DNA from: Dama dama
Lineage: Eukaryota > Chordata > Mammalia > Artiodactyla > Cervidae
Direction: 5' to 3'
NCBI RefSeq assembly: GCF_033118175.1
Contig: NC_083693.1
Span: forward strand, 21,792,481-21,856,480
Length of the DNA: 64,000 bases
Shown: positions 1-10,306 of the stretch, one piece after another
How the letters are laid out: each line of letters opens with the position of its first letter
Position numbering within the stretch: position 1 is the first letter of the stretch
The notes under the pieces: generated by a model
The model's input: only the letters and a program-made list of their open reading frames with translations
What the model was told of the DNA's origin: nothing
The model's database searches: none
Program-made: the position numbers and the translations under genes

Positions 1-317
1 AAGCTTTGGTGATATTTTGCCTTTTCTCTTCTTTTCTGATGTGATGATGACTAGGATGGATTTTTAACTGGCCAAAAGCCTGGTGAGCTTTTCCATGGGG
101 TTGCAAAGAGTTGGACATGACTTGAGTGACTGACACCCTCTTCCGTGTACAGCATGGTACTAGATACACGCCAGCTGACTGGCACCTCACAGGACTGCTG
201 TGTTGAAGGCTACTTTCATCTGATAATGCTCTCAGGCTGTGTGCAGCAGACTTAAGGCGGCTGCTTATCTGCAGGTGAGAGCCCCTGAAATCATGTGTGA
301 GGTCTTGAAAACGCGAG
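1..317. other. single-copy flank with a SINE tail
   Basis: Positions 77-136 match the last 60 bases of a Bov-tA SINE on the plus strand (ccatggggttgcaaagag, then a gactgac tail), so this is a 5'-truncated copy. I recognise nothing in the rest. Confidence 0.6.
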
Positions 318-502
318 GACCATGGCCCTCCAAGGTGAGTGTGCGTCCGATTTGCTGGAAGGGCTTGTTAAAACATGGTCTGCTGAGCTCTGCGCCCAGA
401 GTTCCTGATTCAATAGATCTGAGGGGCTTAAGGTACATTTCTAGAAAGTTCCTAGGTGATACAATTGCACTATTCTAGAGACCACACTTTGGGAACCATT
501 GT
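318..502 (+). mobile_element. MER5-type DNA transposon remnant (hAT-Charlie)
   Basis: The string runs in MER5 order: a gcttgttaaaac block, a cctgattcaatagatctgag block, 'aagttcctaggtgat', and the end block accacactttgggaacca. It is a non-autonomous element with no coding capacity. Divergence is high, as expected for an insertion older than ruminants. Confidence 0.7.
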
Positions 503-659
503 CTTAAAATGACTGATTCAATAATGATGCAACCTCCCCACCACAATTATTGTGATTTCTTCCCTCATTTGAAAACATTAGTAGTTGTCTTTATTTTCTG
601 AGATAGCAAACTAAATGACAAACTTATCATTACCAAAAGTGAGGTCTGGCTGCTCACTG

Positions 660-1410
660 CTCAGAATCTAATAAAGAAGCAAGGTTGGTGGAAAGGAAAG
701 TTTGGTTTATTTTGGAGAGTGGCAACTGGGATGGCATGGGGGGTGGGGAGAAATGGACTCCTGTTGAAAGGCCGGTTACCCCCACGCCCACCAACAATCA
801 CTGAGCTTTCATAGGCTGAGGGAGGGGACTTTGTGCAGAAACAGCTGCTCTGACAGCTATCTTGAAATATCATGTAATTATCTGATCTGTTTTTTTTTTA
901 ATTAACTTATTGAGGATAATTACTTTACAATGTTGTGATGGTTTTTGCCATACATCAACGTGAATCTTGATTCATGATTGTTTCAAGTACAGTTAGTCTT
1001 CAGCTCTGTGGCCAATTTGTCCCATTTCTTTGAGGTCAGTTCTTGGAATTGTGGCAGCTTATGTCATGGCTACAGTCTGGTCATCATGTATTTAACTCCT
1101 TCCACCTGGTGGGTTTAAGTGTCTTCTAAACAGCTCAAAGGATACGGCTCAGACTGTTATCTATAGCCTTTGAAGAGAAATGAGAGGTCCTTGAATGTGT
1201 TTAATGGCCAAACTGTTGTTATTTGGTCCTGTTTGTTTTCCTTTGGTCTGCATTTTCTCACCTCTCTGATTAAACATATTCTTCGACTAAAGTTTTTCTG
1301 CAGACAAAAGGAAGACTGAAGACATGAGGGAAAGGACCATGCCATCCTGCTCTTTTTCATTGTCATTTAGCTCAGCACCAACTAAGTAGTGGTAGGAGCG
1401 TTCTTCAAAT
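660..1410 (-). mobile_element. ruminant ERV LTR, antisense, interrupted by an L1 tail
   Basis: Read on the minus strand this resembles a ruminant endogenous-retrovirus LTR. The plus strand shows tttggtttattttggag near its left end (a reversed polyadenylation region), then 'tcataggctgagggagggga', 'tttaactccttccacctgg', 'ttaaacatattcttcg' and a run ending 'cagcaccaactaagtag'. It is interrupted at about 888-983 by an L1 3' end. No internal viral gene lies beside it, so it is probably a solo LTR. The family name is not certain. Confidence 0.6.
888..983 (-). mobile_element. L1 3' end inside the LTR
   Basis: A T run at 890-899 is followed by 'tgaggataattactttacaa' and 'gccatacatcaacgtgaat', the reversed terminal sequence of cetartiodactyl L1. 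LTR sequence resumes after about 984, so the L1 fragment is the younger insertion. Flanking repeats tgatctgttt and tgattgttt are only imperfect TSD candidates. Confidence 0.65.
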
Positions 1411-1439
1411 TCATGCAAACTCAACCTCATGAGGGAAAT

Positions 1440-1590
1440 AAACAATTGAGTGGACACACTCAAATAAATTAAAATATTTATTGAGAACTTACTCTGAGCC
1501 AGGCACTGTGGTATGAACCTAAAAAGGAGCCAGATACTGTTTTGTCTTAGGGAAATGTACAGTGTGAGGACCATACCTTAGGGTTCCAAC
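1440..1590 (+). repeat. ancient mammalian repeat fragment
   Basis: The words atttattgagaacttactc and gccaggcactgtgg match the widespread old mammalian repeat that reads 'tttattgagc.cctactatgtgccaggcact'. I cannot decide between an L2-like and another old family. Positions 1591-1946 hold nothing I recognise. Confidence 0.5.
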
Positions 1591-1946
1591 TGAGAGTTAC
1601 ACTAGTAAATGCCTCATATGATGGGCTGGGATTCACATGAACTACAGAAGAAAACCAAGAGATGGTCAACTATCAAGAGGCTGATGAGCCTGGGAAAATC
1701 TGATACTGTCTCAGTATGATATGGTAGAAAAGGGGAAAGATGATAATATAGAAACTGAAGCTCTAATCAGTTGCATTGTCATCTGTTTGCAGAAGAATGC
1801 TTGGACAGAATGAAGATGGCCAGCACAAATACAGAAGTACCATGACACAGATTCCCTAACCCTGCCCTTAGACTTCATTTTCTTTGCCTTTGACAGACAA
1901 AACCTTTTGATGGAGGTGGATCAATTTGAGCAGCAAGGCTGAGGCT

Positions 1947-2690
1947 AGTTTTAAGCCCACTTTTTCACTTTCCTCTTTCACCTTCATCAAGAGGCTCTTT
2001 AGTTCCTCTTCACTTTCTGCCATAAGGATGGCATAATCTGCATATCTGTTATTGATGTTTCTCTCTGCAATCTTGATTCCAGCTTGAGCTTCATACAGCT
2101 TGACTTTTCGCATGATGTACTCTGCATTTAAGTTAAATTACCAGGGTGACAATATACAGCCTTGATGTACTCCTTTCCCAATTTTGAACCAGTTCATTGT
2201 TCCATGTCCAGTTCTGACTGTTGCTTCTTGACCTACGTACAGGTTTCTCAGGAGGCAGGTAAGGTGATCTGGTATTACCATCTCTTCAAGAATTTTCCAG
2301 TTTGGTGGTTCACACAACCAAAGTCTTTAGCATAGTCAGTGTAGCAGAAATAGATGTTTTTCTGGAATTCTCTTGCTTTTTGTATGACCCAGTGGATGTT
2401 GACAATTTGATCTCTGATTCTTCTGCCTTTTCTAAATCCAGCTTGTACACCTGGAAATTCTCAGTTCACATAAAATTGAAGCCTAGCCTGAAGGATTTTG
2501 AGCATTACTTTGCTAGCATGTGAAATGAGGCAATTGTTTGGTAGCTAAAACATTCTTTGGCATTGCCTTTCTTTGGGATTGAAATGAAAACTGACCTTTT
2601 CCAATCCCGTGGCCACTGCTGAGTTCTCCAAATTTGCTGGCATGCTGAGTGCAGCACTTTCACAGCATCATCTTTCAGGATTTGAACTAA
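1947..2690 (-). pseudogene. BovB reverse transcriptase fragment (inverted part)
   Basis: Minus-strand frames give the conserved block before and after the catalytic box: EAQAGIK, then RYADY at 2033-2044 where a working enzyme has YADD, then SEEELKSLLMKVKEESEKVGLK. Earlier motifs (a WKRSVFISIPKK block) appear toward 2600 in a different frame, so several frameshifts separate the parts. The second catalytic aspartate of the YADD box is replaced by tyrosine and the copy is dead. BovB is an RTE-clade LINE with one large endonuclease/RT reading frame. Confidence 0.75.
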
Positions 2691-3250
2691 CCATGAAATT
2701 AAAAGACACTTACTCCTTGGAAGAAAAGCCATGACAAACCAGACAGCATAATAAAAAGCAGAGACATCGCTTTGATGACAAAGGCTCATAGAGTCAAAAC
2801 TATGGTTTTTCCAGTAGTGATGTATGGATGTGAGAGTTGGACCATAAAGAAGACTGAGTGCTGAAGAATTGATGCTTTTGAACTGTGGTGTTGGAGAAGA
2901 CTTTTGAGAATCCCTTGGACAACAAGGAGGTAAAACCAGTCAATCCTAAAGAAATCAACCCTGAATATTCATTGAAAGGACTGATACTGAAGCTGAAGCT
3001 CCAATAATTTGGCCACCTGATGTGACGAGCCAACTCATTGAAAAAGGCCCTGATGCTAGGAAAGATTGAGGGCAGGAGGAGAAGGTGGGGGAAGAAGATA
3101 AAATTGTTGGGTGACATCATCAACTCAATGGACATGAGTTTGAGCCAACTCCAGGAGATAGTGAAGGAAGGGAGGCCTGGCCTGTTGTAGTCCATGGGGT
3201 TGCAAAGAGTTGGACATGACTGATCGACTGAACAACACCAACAAGTAGGG
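1947..3250 (+). mobile_element. BovB LINE copy with inverted 5' part
   Basis: Two BovB segments lie head to head. Positions 1947-2690 are BovB reverse-transcriptase sequence on the minus strand. Positions 2691-3238 are the BovB 3' end on the plus strand, from the HEIKRRLLL-type codons to the terminal ggacatgactgatcgactga. The two parts come from neighbouring element positions, with roughly 130 bases missing between them. That is the structure left by twin priming. A candidate duplication flanks the whole unit: tgaggctagt at 1940-1949 and tgatgctagt at 3251-3260 (9 of 10 identical). Confidence 0.8.
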
Positions 3251-3260
3251 TGATGCTAGT

Positions 3261-3838
3261 AATTACTTTTGTTCATATAACTAACACCTTCCATCCCTCC
3301 CCTTAATTCTTGTAGACATCTTACTATTACTGATATCTGAGCATGCCAGATATTAGCTATTGTAAATTAGTAAGTTTCCACTCTGTGTACTTTTACAATT
3401 TTGATGAAATTAATATAAACAAGCCTCCCTAAAGACTGTATGGCCTGGAACACTTAGAAAATTGATTTCCCAGGCCTGTGACCCTGAGGAAAAGTTTCTA
3501 GAATGTGTGGATCTAGCTGAGTGTGCAGGAGTGGGAGGTGAACTTGGGAAGTGCTTGGCAGTCAGCCTGAAAACTGATAACACCCCAGCTCTGTCTCATG
3601 CTTCTTTGAAAATGAAACCCTGTTCATAAATAGAAAGAAGACACAGACACAAATAGTGATAAGGATTGTAATGGATGTTTACAAGTAAGTGATACAGGGA
3701 CTCAACAAAGAAGATTCGATTGGTTCTGAGTGTCTCCAAAGACTTAATGTAGAAATTGACATTTGAGATGTACCCAGCTGGATGCAACAATTTCTACAGG
3801 CAAAGATAGAGGGAGTGAGGTTCCAGACAGAAGGGATA
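3261..3838. other. single-copy spacer between two BovB copies
   Basis: No repeat family is recognisable here. Both strands are broken by stops. The only open frame of note (minus, 3596-3790, 64 codons) has no recognisable motif. Confidence 0.4.
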
Positions 3839-4189
3839 TTTCAGTTCAGTTCAGCTCAGTTCAGTCACTCAGTCATGTCCGACTCTTTCTGACCCCATGG
3901 ACTGCAGCATGCCAGGCCTCCCTGTCCATCACCAACTTCCGGAGTTTACTCAAACTCATGTCCATTGAGTTGGTGATGCCATCCAACCATCTCATCCTCT
4001 GTCTTCCCCTTCACCTCCCACCTTCAATTTTTCCTAGCATCAGGGTCTTTTGCAATGAGTCAGTTCTTCACATCAGGTGGCCAAAGTTTTGGAGTTCCAG
4101 TTTCAGCATCAGTCCTTCCAGTGAATATTCAGGACTGATTTCCTTTGGGATAGACTGGTTGGATCATCTTACAAGCAATGTGTTAATAT

Positions 4190-5020
4190 ACAGCCTTGAC
4201 GTACTCCTTTTCTGATTTGGAAGCAGTGAGTTGTTTCACGTCCAGTTCTAACTGTTGCTTCTTGACCTGTATACAGATTTCTCAGGAGGCAGATAAGGTG
4301 GTCTGGTATTCCCATATCTAAGAATTTTCCAGAATTTGTTGTGATCTACACAGTCAAAGGCTTTGGCATAGTCAATAAAGCAGAAGCAGATGTTTTTCTG
4401 GAATTCTCTTGCTTTTTCGATGATCCAACGGATGTTGGCAATTTGATCTCTGGTTCCTCTGCCTTGTCTAAAACCAGCCTGAACATCTGGAAGTTCACGA
4501 TTCACATACTGTTGAAGCCTGGCTTGGAGAATTTTGAGCATAACTTTGCTAGCATGTGAGATGAGTGTGATTGTGTGGTAGTTTGAGCTTTCTTTGACAT
4601 TGTCTTTCTTTGGGATTGGAATGAAAACTGATCTTTTCCAGTCCTGTGGCCACTGCTGAATTTTCCAAATTTGCTGGCATATTGAGTGCAGCACTTTACA
4701 GCATCATCTTTTAGGATTTGAAGTAGCTCAACTGGAATTCTATCACCTCCACTAGCTTTGTAGTGATGCTTCCTAAACCCCACTTTACTTTGCATTCTAG
4801 GATGTCTTGCTCTAGGTGAGTGATCACACCATTGTGATTATCTAGGACATGAAGGTCTTTTTTGTATTGCTCTTCTGTGTATTGTTGCCACCTCTTCTTA
4901 ATATCTTCTGCTTCTGTTAGGTCCATACCATTTCTGTCCTTTATTGTGCCCATCTTTGTATGAAATGTTCCCTTGGTATCTCTAATTTTCTTGACGAGAT
5001 CTCTAGTCTTTCCCATTCTA
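4190..5020 (-). pseudogene. BovB reverse transcriptase, fingers/palm remnant
   Basis: A minus frame at 4248-4694 carries RT block order: WKRSVFIPIPKK (motif 1 region), LISHASKVMLKIL, AGFRQGRGTRDQIANIRW (motif 2 region), and FIDYAKAFDCVDH with the first catalytic aspartate. A second minus frame at 4711-5016 carries the linker region beginning MGKTRDLVKKIRDTKGTFH. The two frames are offset by a frameshift near 4700. The part that should hold YADD is deleted at about 4168, so the protein could not have polymerase activity. Confidence 0.8.
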
Positions 5021-5199
5021 TTGCTTTCCTCTATTTCTTTGCATTGATCACTGAGGAAGGCTTTTTTTTATCTCTCCTTGCTATTCTTTGGAACTCTGCA
5101 TTCAGATGGGTATATCTTTCCTTTTCTCCGTTTCCTTTTGCTTCTCTTCTTTTCTCAGCTATTTTTAAGGCCTTCTCAGACAACCGTTTTGACTTTTGC

Positions 5200-6420
5200 A
5201 TTTCTTTTTCTTGGGGATGGTCTTGATCAATGCTTCCTGTGCAATGTCATGAACCTCTATCCATAGTTCTTCAGGCACTCTATCAGATCTAATCTGTTGA
5301 ATCTGTTTGTCACTTCCACTGTATAATCCTAAGGGATTTGACTTAAGTCATACCTGAATGGTCTAATGGTTTTCCCTCCTTTCTTTAATTTAAGTCTGAA
5401 TTTGGTAATAAGTAGTTCATGATCTGAGCCACAGTCCACTCCCAGTCTTGTTTTTGCTGACTATATAGGGCTTCTCCATCTTTGGCTGCAAATAATATAA
5501 TCAGTCTGATTTCAGTATTGACCATCTAGTGATGCCCACGTGTAGAGTCTTCTCTTGTGTTATTGGAAGAGGGTGTTTGTGATGACCAGTGTGTTCTCTT
5601 GGCAAAACTCTGTTAGCCTTTGCCCTGCTTCATTTTGTACTCCAAAGTCAAATTTGCCTGTTACTCCAGGTATCTCTTGACTGCCTACTTTTGCATTCCA
5701 GTCCCTTTTAATGAAATTTTGGGGTGTTAGTTCTAGAAAGTCTTGTAGGTCTTTATGGAACTGTAACTTCAGCTTCTTCAGCATTACTGGTTGGGGCATA
5801 GGCTTGGATTACTGTGATATTGAATGCTTTGCCTTGGAAACAAACAGAGATCATTCTGTCATTTTTGAGATTACATCCAAGTACTGCATTTTGGACTCTT
5901 TTGTTGACTATGAGGGCTACTGTATTTCTTCTAAGGGATTCTTGCCCACATTAGTGGATATAATGGTCATTTGAGTTAAAGTCACCCATTCCAGTCCATT
6001 TTAGTTCACTGATTCCTAAAATGTTGAAGTTCACTCTTGCCATTTCCTGTTTGACTGCTTCTAATTTGCCTTGATTCATGAACCTAACATTCTAGGTTCT
6101 TGTGCAGTATTGCTCTTTATAGCATCAGACTTTACTTCTATCACCAATCACATCCACAACTGAGTGTTGTTTTTTCTTTGGCTCCATCTCTTCATTCTTT
6201 CTGGAGTTATTTCTCCACTGATCTCAAGTAGCATATTGGGTACCTACTGACCTGGGGAGTTCATCTTTCAGTGTCATTTCTTTTTGCCTTTTCATACTAT
6301 TTATGGGGTTCTTAAGGCAAGAATACTGAAGTGATTTGCCATTCCCTTCTCCAGTGGACCACATTTTGTCAGAACTCTCCACCATGACCCATCTACCTTG
6401 GGTGGTCCTACACAGCATGG
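5200..6420 (-). pseudogene. BovB AP-type endonuclease remnant
   Basis: A minus frame at 5560-5799 holds DWNAKVG (5683-5703), the metal/DNA-contact block of apurinic-like LINE endonucleases, followed by TGKFDFGVQNEAGQRLTEFC. Upstream, a minus frame at 6224-6418 shows WSTGEGNGKSLQYSCLKNP, the N-terminal part of the BovB frame. Stops and frameshifts lie between these blocks. The residue pair before DWNAKVG is KR where copies usually have a glycine, one more sign of decay. Confidence 0.7.
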
Positions 6421-6429
6421 CTCATAGTT

Positions 6430-7180
6430 TCATTGAGTTAGACAAGGCTGTGGTCCATATGATCAGTTTGATTAGTTTTCTGTGATTGTGGTTTTCATTC
6501 TATCTGCCTTCTGATGGATAAGGATAAGAAGCTTATGGAAGATTCCTGATGGGAGAGACTGACTGAGGGGGAAACTGAGTCTTGTTCTGATGTGTGGGGC
6601 CATGCCCAGTAAATTTTCAATCCAATTTTCTGTTGATAGGCTAGGCTGTGTTCCCTCCCTGTTGTTTGACCTGAGTAATGAAGGTAATTGCAACTTCGTT
6701 CAGAAGGTTCAGTGCAGCCCTGGACCCATGCCTCCACCAGAGACTCCTGGACACTCATGGGCAAGCCTCGGTCAGTCTCCTTTGGGGTCACTGCTCCATT
6801 CTCCTGGGTCCTGGTGCACACAAGGTTTTGTTTGTGCCCTCCAAGAGTCTGTTTCCCCAGTCCTGTGTAAGTTCTGGTAGCTCTATGGTGGGGTTAATGG
6901 AGACCTCCTCCAAGAGGGCTTTTGTCACACCCAGGTCTGCTGCACCCAGAGCCCCTGCCCCTGCGGCAGGCCACTGCTGACCTGTACCTCCACAGGAGAT
7001 GCTCACACACTCAAAGGCAGGTCTGGCTCAGTCCCTGTGGGGACTCCTGGTGGCCACAGGGTTATGTTTGAGCTCTCCGAGCATCTCTGGTGGGTATGGG
7101 GTTTGATTCTCAACGTGATTTCGCCCATCCTACCATCTTATTGGGGCTTCTCCTTTGTTCTTGGACGGGTTGGGTTCTGA
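6430..7180 (-). mobile_element. BovB 5' untranslated region (part of the long copy)
   Basis: The sequence continues past the coding part with the BovB 5' block order: 'tctgatggataaggataaga', 'ttttcaatccaattttctg', 'acacaaggttttgtttgtgc', and 'gatttcgcccatcctaccat' near 7120-7135. Similarity fades at about 7180. Short open frames on both strands here are not conserved coding sequence. Confidence 0.6.
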
Positions 7181-7731
7181 TAATTCCTTTTGCAGGAAAA
7201 AATATTATTGTTAGGTTAAATCGTTGTTTAGTTGATTATATCCTATGTCTGGAAGAGCTGGGTAGCCTTCTGCTGGAGGGCTAGGGTTTTATCATGAATG
7301 ATGTCATGAGGTCTTTGAATGCATGTATTTTTCCTTGGTCACTTCTTGAAGCAATGTGGCTTGGGGTGAAGCAGAGAAGGGCAATCTACCAAGAAACTAA
7401 ACTATATAGTAGTTGACTGACCCATTAAGGAAATGGTAGCAATGCCTAGAAAGGAAATACAATAGGGAAGATTTTACTTAGTGAAAGAGACAGATATGAG
7501 TTCCTTGCATTTTCAAGTATGGGACACCAGATACGGTGACAAGTTGGTTGGTGTCAGTTAGCAGAAAAGACTAAATCATTCACTGAGTTCCTCTAGCTTC
7601 ATTCTCCAGAGATGTGAAGATCTCAGCTTGAACCTGTTTCAAGAAAAAGAAAGACTTGAGGAGTAGGATTTATTGGACAAATAACTCTCAAACTGGCTGA
7701 AACTCTTGAATTCTTAAAAGATCTTCTAGGG
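7181..7731. other. single-copy stretch
   Basis: Nothing recognised. AT-rich, no frame with known motifs. Confidence 0.35.
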
Positions 7732-7960
7732 AGGGATGATTTGAGAGAATAGCATTGAAACATGTACATTATTACCATATGTAAAATAGATGACTGGTGC
7801 AAGTTCGATGAATGAAGCAGGGCACTCAAAGTTGGTGCCCTGGGACAACCCAGAGGGATGGGGGGACACGTGCACCCGTGGCTGATTCATGTCGATGTAT
7901 GTCAAAATCCACCACAATATTGTAAAGTAATTATCCTCCAATTTAGTTAATTAATTAAAA
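7732..7960 (+). mobile_element. ruminant L1 3' end
   Basis: Shows the L1 3' UTR order 'gatttgagagaatagcattg', 'gaaacatgtacattatta', 'gttggtgccctgggacaac', 'ggctgattcatgtcgatgta', 'caccacaatattgtaaagta', then an A-rich tail at 7945-7965. The copy is truncated just before the 3' UTR and carries no ORF. Confidence 0.85.
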
Positions 7961-8029
7961 AAAGAGATCTTCTTAACTTTTCTTTTGGTTTCTTCCACCA
8001 TCTTTAGTTGACATCTTGTTATAATCTGT

Positions 8030-8140
8030 AATGGAAGAGAACCTGAAAAAATTATATATGTATATGACTAAATCACTTTGTTGTACAGTTGAAACTAACA
8101 CAATATTATAAATCAAGTATACATCAATTTAAAAAATAAT
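8030..8140 (+). mobile_element. older L1 3' terminus
   Basis: 'tatatgactaaatcacttt', 'gttgtacagttgaaactaac' and 'caatattataaatcaagta' followed by A-rich sequence match the end of an older cetartiodactyl L1 subfamily, distinct from the copy just upstream. Confidence 0.7.
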
Positions 8141-8171
8141 CTCCATGACTTTAGCCATCATTTGTTCTTCT

Positions 8172-8383
8172 TTCATTGCTCAGGAGTGTCCGACTTTTTT
8201 GTAATCCCATGGTTTGTAGCGCACCAGGCTCCTTTGTCCATGGGATTTCCCAAGCAAGAATATTGGAGTGGGTTGCCATTTCCTCCACCAGAGGATCTTC
8301 CCAACCCAGGGACTGAACTGGCATCTCCTCCATTGCCTGCTTTGGCAGGTGAATTCTTTACCACTGAGCCACCTGGGAAGCCC
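8172..8383 (-). mobile_element. Bov-tA SINE, antisense, near full length
   Basis: On the plus strand it begins with the reversed BovB-derived tail (ggagtgtccgac) and ends with the reversed tRNA-like head 'accactgagccacctgggaa'. Bov-tA is a Pol III retroposon with a tRNA-Glu-like head (A and B boxes) and a tail from the BovB 3' end, mobilised by BovB proteins. The B box here is decayed (agttcagtccc instead of ggttcgatccc). Confidence 0.9.
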
Positions 8384-8569
8384 TGGACTTCATTTAATCA
8401 CCTGCAGAGTGTAGGTCTGAGCAAAATGCTTTCTGAGCTCCCGGTCAGCTCCAGAAGATTCTAGACCTACAGCTGCATAAAGCCTCATGGGCAGTCAGTA
8501 CCACCCTGCTGTCTTCCCTCTCCCTGAGATAATAACACCTCCAAGCCAGATCACCCTACTTAATTCAAC

Positions 8570-8695
8570 AGCTCCTCGAGGTGGGTGCTATTATGATCCT
8601 GTCTATAAGATGAGGAAACTAAGGCACAGCAAGGTTAAGAAAATCACCCACATACACAAAACTAATAAAAGATAAAGCAAGGTTTTGAACCCAAA
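8570..8695 (+). repeat. MIR SINE fragment
   Basis: 'gatgaggaaactaaggcaca', 'gcaaggttaagaaaatcac' and 'ggttttgaacccaaag' follow the central MIR order. Diverged, as expected. Confidence 0.75.
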
Positions 8696-9231
8696 GAGAC
8701 TGTGTTTCAGAGTGTATATCCTCTCTCCTTAAAGCTAATATTTCTCTCTGAACTTGGCATCAGCTCACGTCCCTTTATTTTCTTCTTTGGGGACGTGGTA
8801 CCTTCATTATTCAGGTGCTCAGCCGTATTGAGAAGGGGTGGGGAGAAATAACTCATGGAATTACCTTGGTTTCCTCCCTCTGCCTAACTGTCCACCTCCA
8901 ACCACTCACACTCCTACTTGTCCAGCTTGGGGATGCCCGTCTCTTCCCCTCCTTCCAACCCCACTGTCGGGCCCATCACCGTAGGCTGACCTTTCCCTTA
9001 GCATTTCTGCCTACCCTCTTTCCTCCTGCAGTCAGCTCGTCTAGTCTGCATTCACCCTCTTCCCATATACTCTTTCCACAAGTCAGATTCTCTCCCTGTG
9101 CAAGTGCCCCGTGGCTCCTTGTAACTCATCTACATGATTAAATGTCTATTTGTTTGCAGGATCTACAGGGGTTTTTTGGTTTGTTTTTGTTTTTGATGTG
9201 GGTCTTGACTACTCGGGCAGTTTTTAATTCT
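8696..9231. other. single-copy stretch, C/T-rich
   Basis: Pyrimidine-rich plus strand around 8870-9140. A 108-codon plus frame (8815-9141) is low in complexity and matches no family I know, so I treat it as chance. Confidence 0.35.
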
Positions 9232-9428
9232 TGGTGGTGGTTTAGTTGCTAAGTTATGTCTGACTCTTGCAACCCCATGGAATGTAGCCCTCCAGGCTCC
9301 TCTGTCCATAGGATTTTCCAGGCAAGAATACTGGAGTGAGTTGACCCTTCTCCAGGGGATCTTCCTAACCCAGGGATCGAACCCGGGTCTCCTGCATCAC
9401 AGGCAGATTCTTTTCTGACCGAGCTACC
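9232..9428 (-). mobile_element. Bov-tA SINE, antisense, intact promoter boxes
   Basis: Head and tail are both present. The B box is preserved (minus-strand ggttcgatccc, plus positions 9373-9383) and the A-box region reads ggtagctcggtcag, close to tRNA-Glu. The tail joins directly to a T/G-rich host stretch. Confidence 0.9.
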
Positions 9429-9867
9429 AAAAACATCATGGCTCAGGAATAAATGTGTCCCTATACATTCTCAGCGATGATGTGTGTCTGTGAACCTCTG
9501 CCCTTCTGTGCATGCCTTTTATTTACCTAGAATGATATTTGACTTCCATTCTTACAGGTCTCCTGGCACCTGCCTGGATCTTTATATACCTCCCTGGAAA
9601 GCCACTCTCTCCTCACTGGAGAAAACTTATGAGGAATACCTATTCTTTCTTTCTGCTATATTTTGGGTATTCTTGCAGGAACTAGATTGCTTCATTTATT
9701 CCAACTGCATGCGTGTAGTTCACCATTTAATAGTGTGCATCCTGAAACAGAGGGTTCTTTACTTTGAAATCAAACCTAACTCAGCACACTGCACCTAAAC
9801 ATGCAAGACCACTGGAATGAATGCATGAGTGCAATAGTGCCACTGGCTGACTCGTCCCCCAGGGGTT
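9429..9867. other. single-copy stretch, possible decayed L2
   Basis: Phrases around 9500-9620 (cttacaggtctcctggcacc, tccctggaaagccactctc) are faintly L2-like. I would not assign the family from this. A 104-codon plus frame at 9484-9798 has no known motif. Confidence 0.3.
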
Positions 9868-10005
9868 CATGAGTCAGGATCACCTAGGCGCTCTCATAAA
9901 TACAGTTTCCAAGTATTTCTGAGTTAGGACCCAAGACCCAGATTTCTAATAAGCTCCCCAGTTGTTTTTTAAGCATCCAGAAGAAAGTGTTTCTCAGATT
10001 CCTGA
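9868..10005 (+). mobile_element. MER5-like DNA transposon remnant
   Basis: 'gtcaggatcacctaggcgct', 'ttctgagttaggacccaaga' and 'atttctaataagctccccag' follow MER5A block order with heavy divergence, then similarity stops. Confidence 0.5.
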
Positions 10006-10236
10006 ATGTCTTCTCTTATTCTCAAAGAAATCTGGTGCTCCGCTTCCTAGGTAAAAATTTGCAGGTTTCTAGCACTAAGATTCCACGACATCACAGATGT
10101 TAAACTGGCCATGCGACAACTATCTACAGATAATTAGGCACTGTGAGCAGTCACACATCCGCAATTTGAAGGATATCGTTCAGTTGTATTCTGGCCCTGA
10201 GAACTCTTTTTATGTGTCCTGACATCTCAGGATAGC

Positions 10237-10249
10237 CCAGCAGATGGCA
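10237..10249 (+). promoter_or_regulatory. CTCF-like motif, first of a pair
   Basis: ccagcagatggca fits the core vertebrate CTCF pattern CCASYAGRKGGCR at every position. It lies in single-copy DNA. CTCF binds with zinc fingers 4-7 and, when two sites point toward each other, anchors chromatin loops. Binding itself is not shown by sequence. Confidence 0.45.
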
Positions 10250-10292
10250 ACGTTACCTAGGGAAATGATGTTGGGCCATTTCAGGGAGGTGG

Positions 10293-10306
10293 CCGCAAGG
10301 TGGCAG
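10293..10306 (+). promoter_or_regulatory. CTCF-like motif, second of a pair
   Basis: ccgcaaggtggcag agrees well with the CTCF core (CCRSNAGRKGGCAG form). It has the same orientation as the motif 56 bases upstream, and neither lies in a recognised transposon. Confidence 0.5.

Larger units (their letters stand above)
3840..7180 (-). mobile_element. long antisense BovB LINE with internal deletion
   Basis: Reading the minus strand from 7180 down gives a BovB 5' region, then the endonuclease (about 6400-5200), a linker and the RT fingers/palm (5016-4190). At about 4168 it jumps directly to the 3' terminal segment (4168-3840). The missing piece holds the YADD box and RT thumb region, roughly 0.6 kb. 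The left end is the usual 3' terminus, seen on the plus strand as 'cagttcagttcagctcagtt'. Most BovB copies are strongly 5'-truncated. This one extends well upstream of the endonuclease, through blocks such as 'ggtggggttaatggagacct', to about 7180. Confidence 0.8.

Noticed and set aside
8172..8383. tRNA gene suggested by A and B boxes in this and other SINE heads
   Set aside because: The heads do not fold as complete tRNAs and are joined to BovB tails; they are Bov-tA retroposons.
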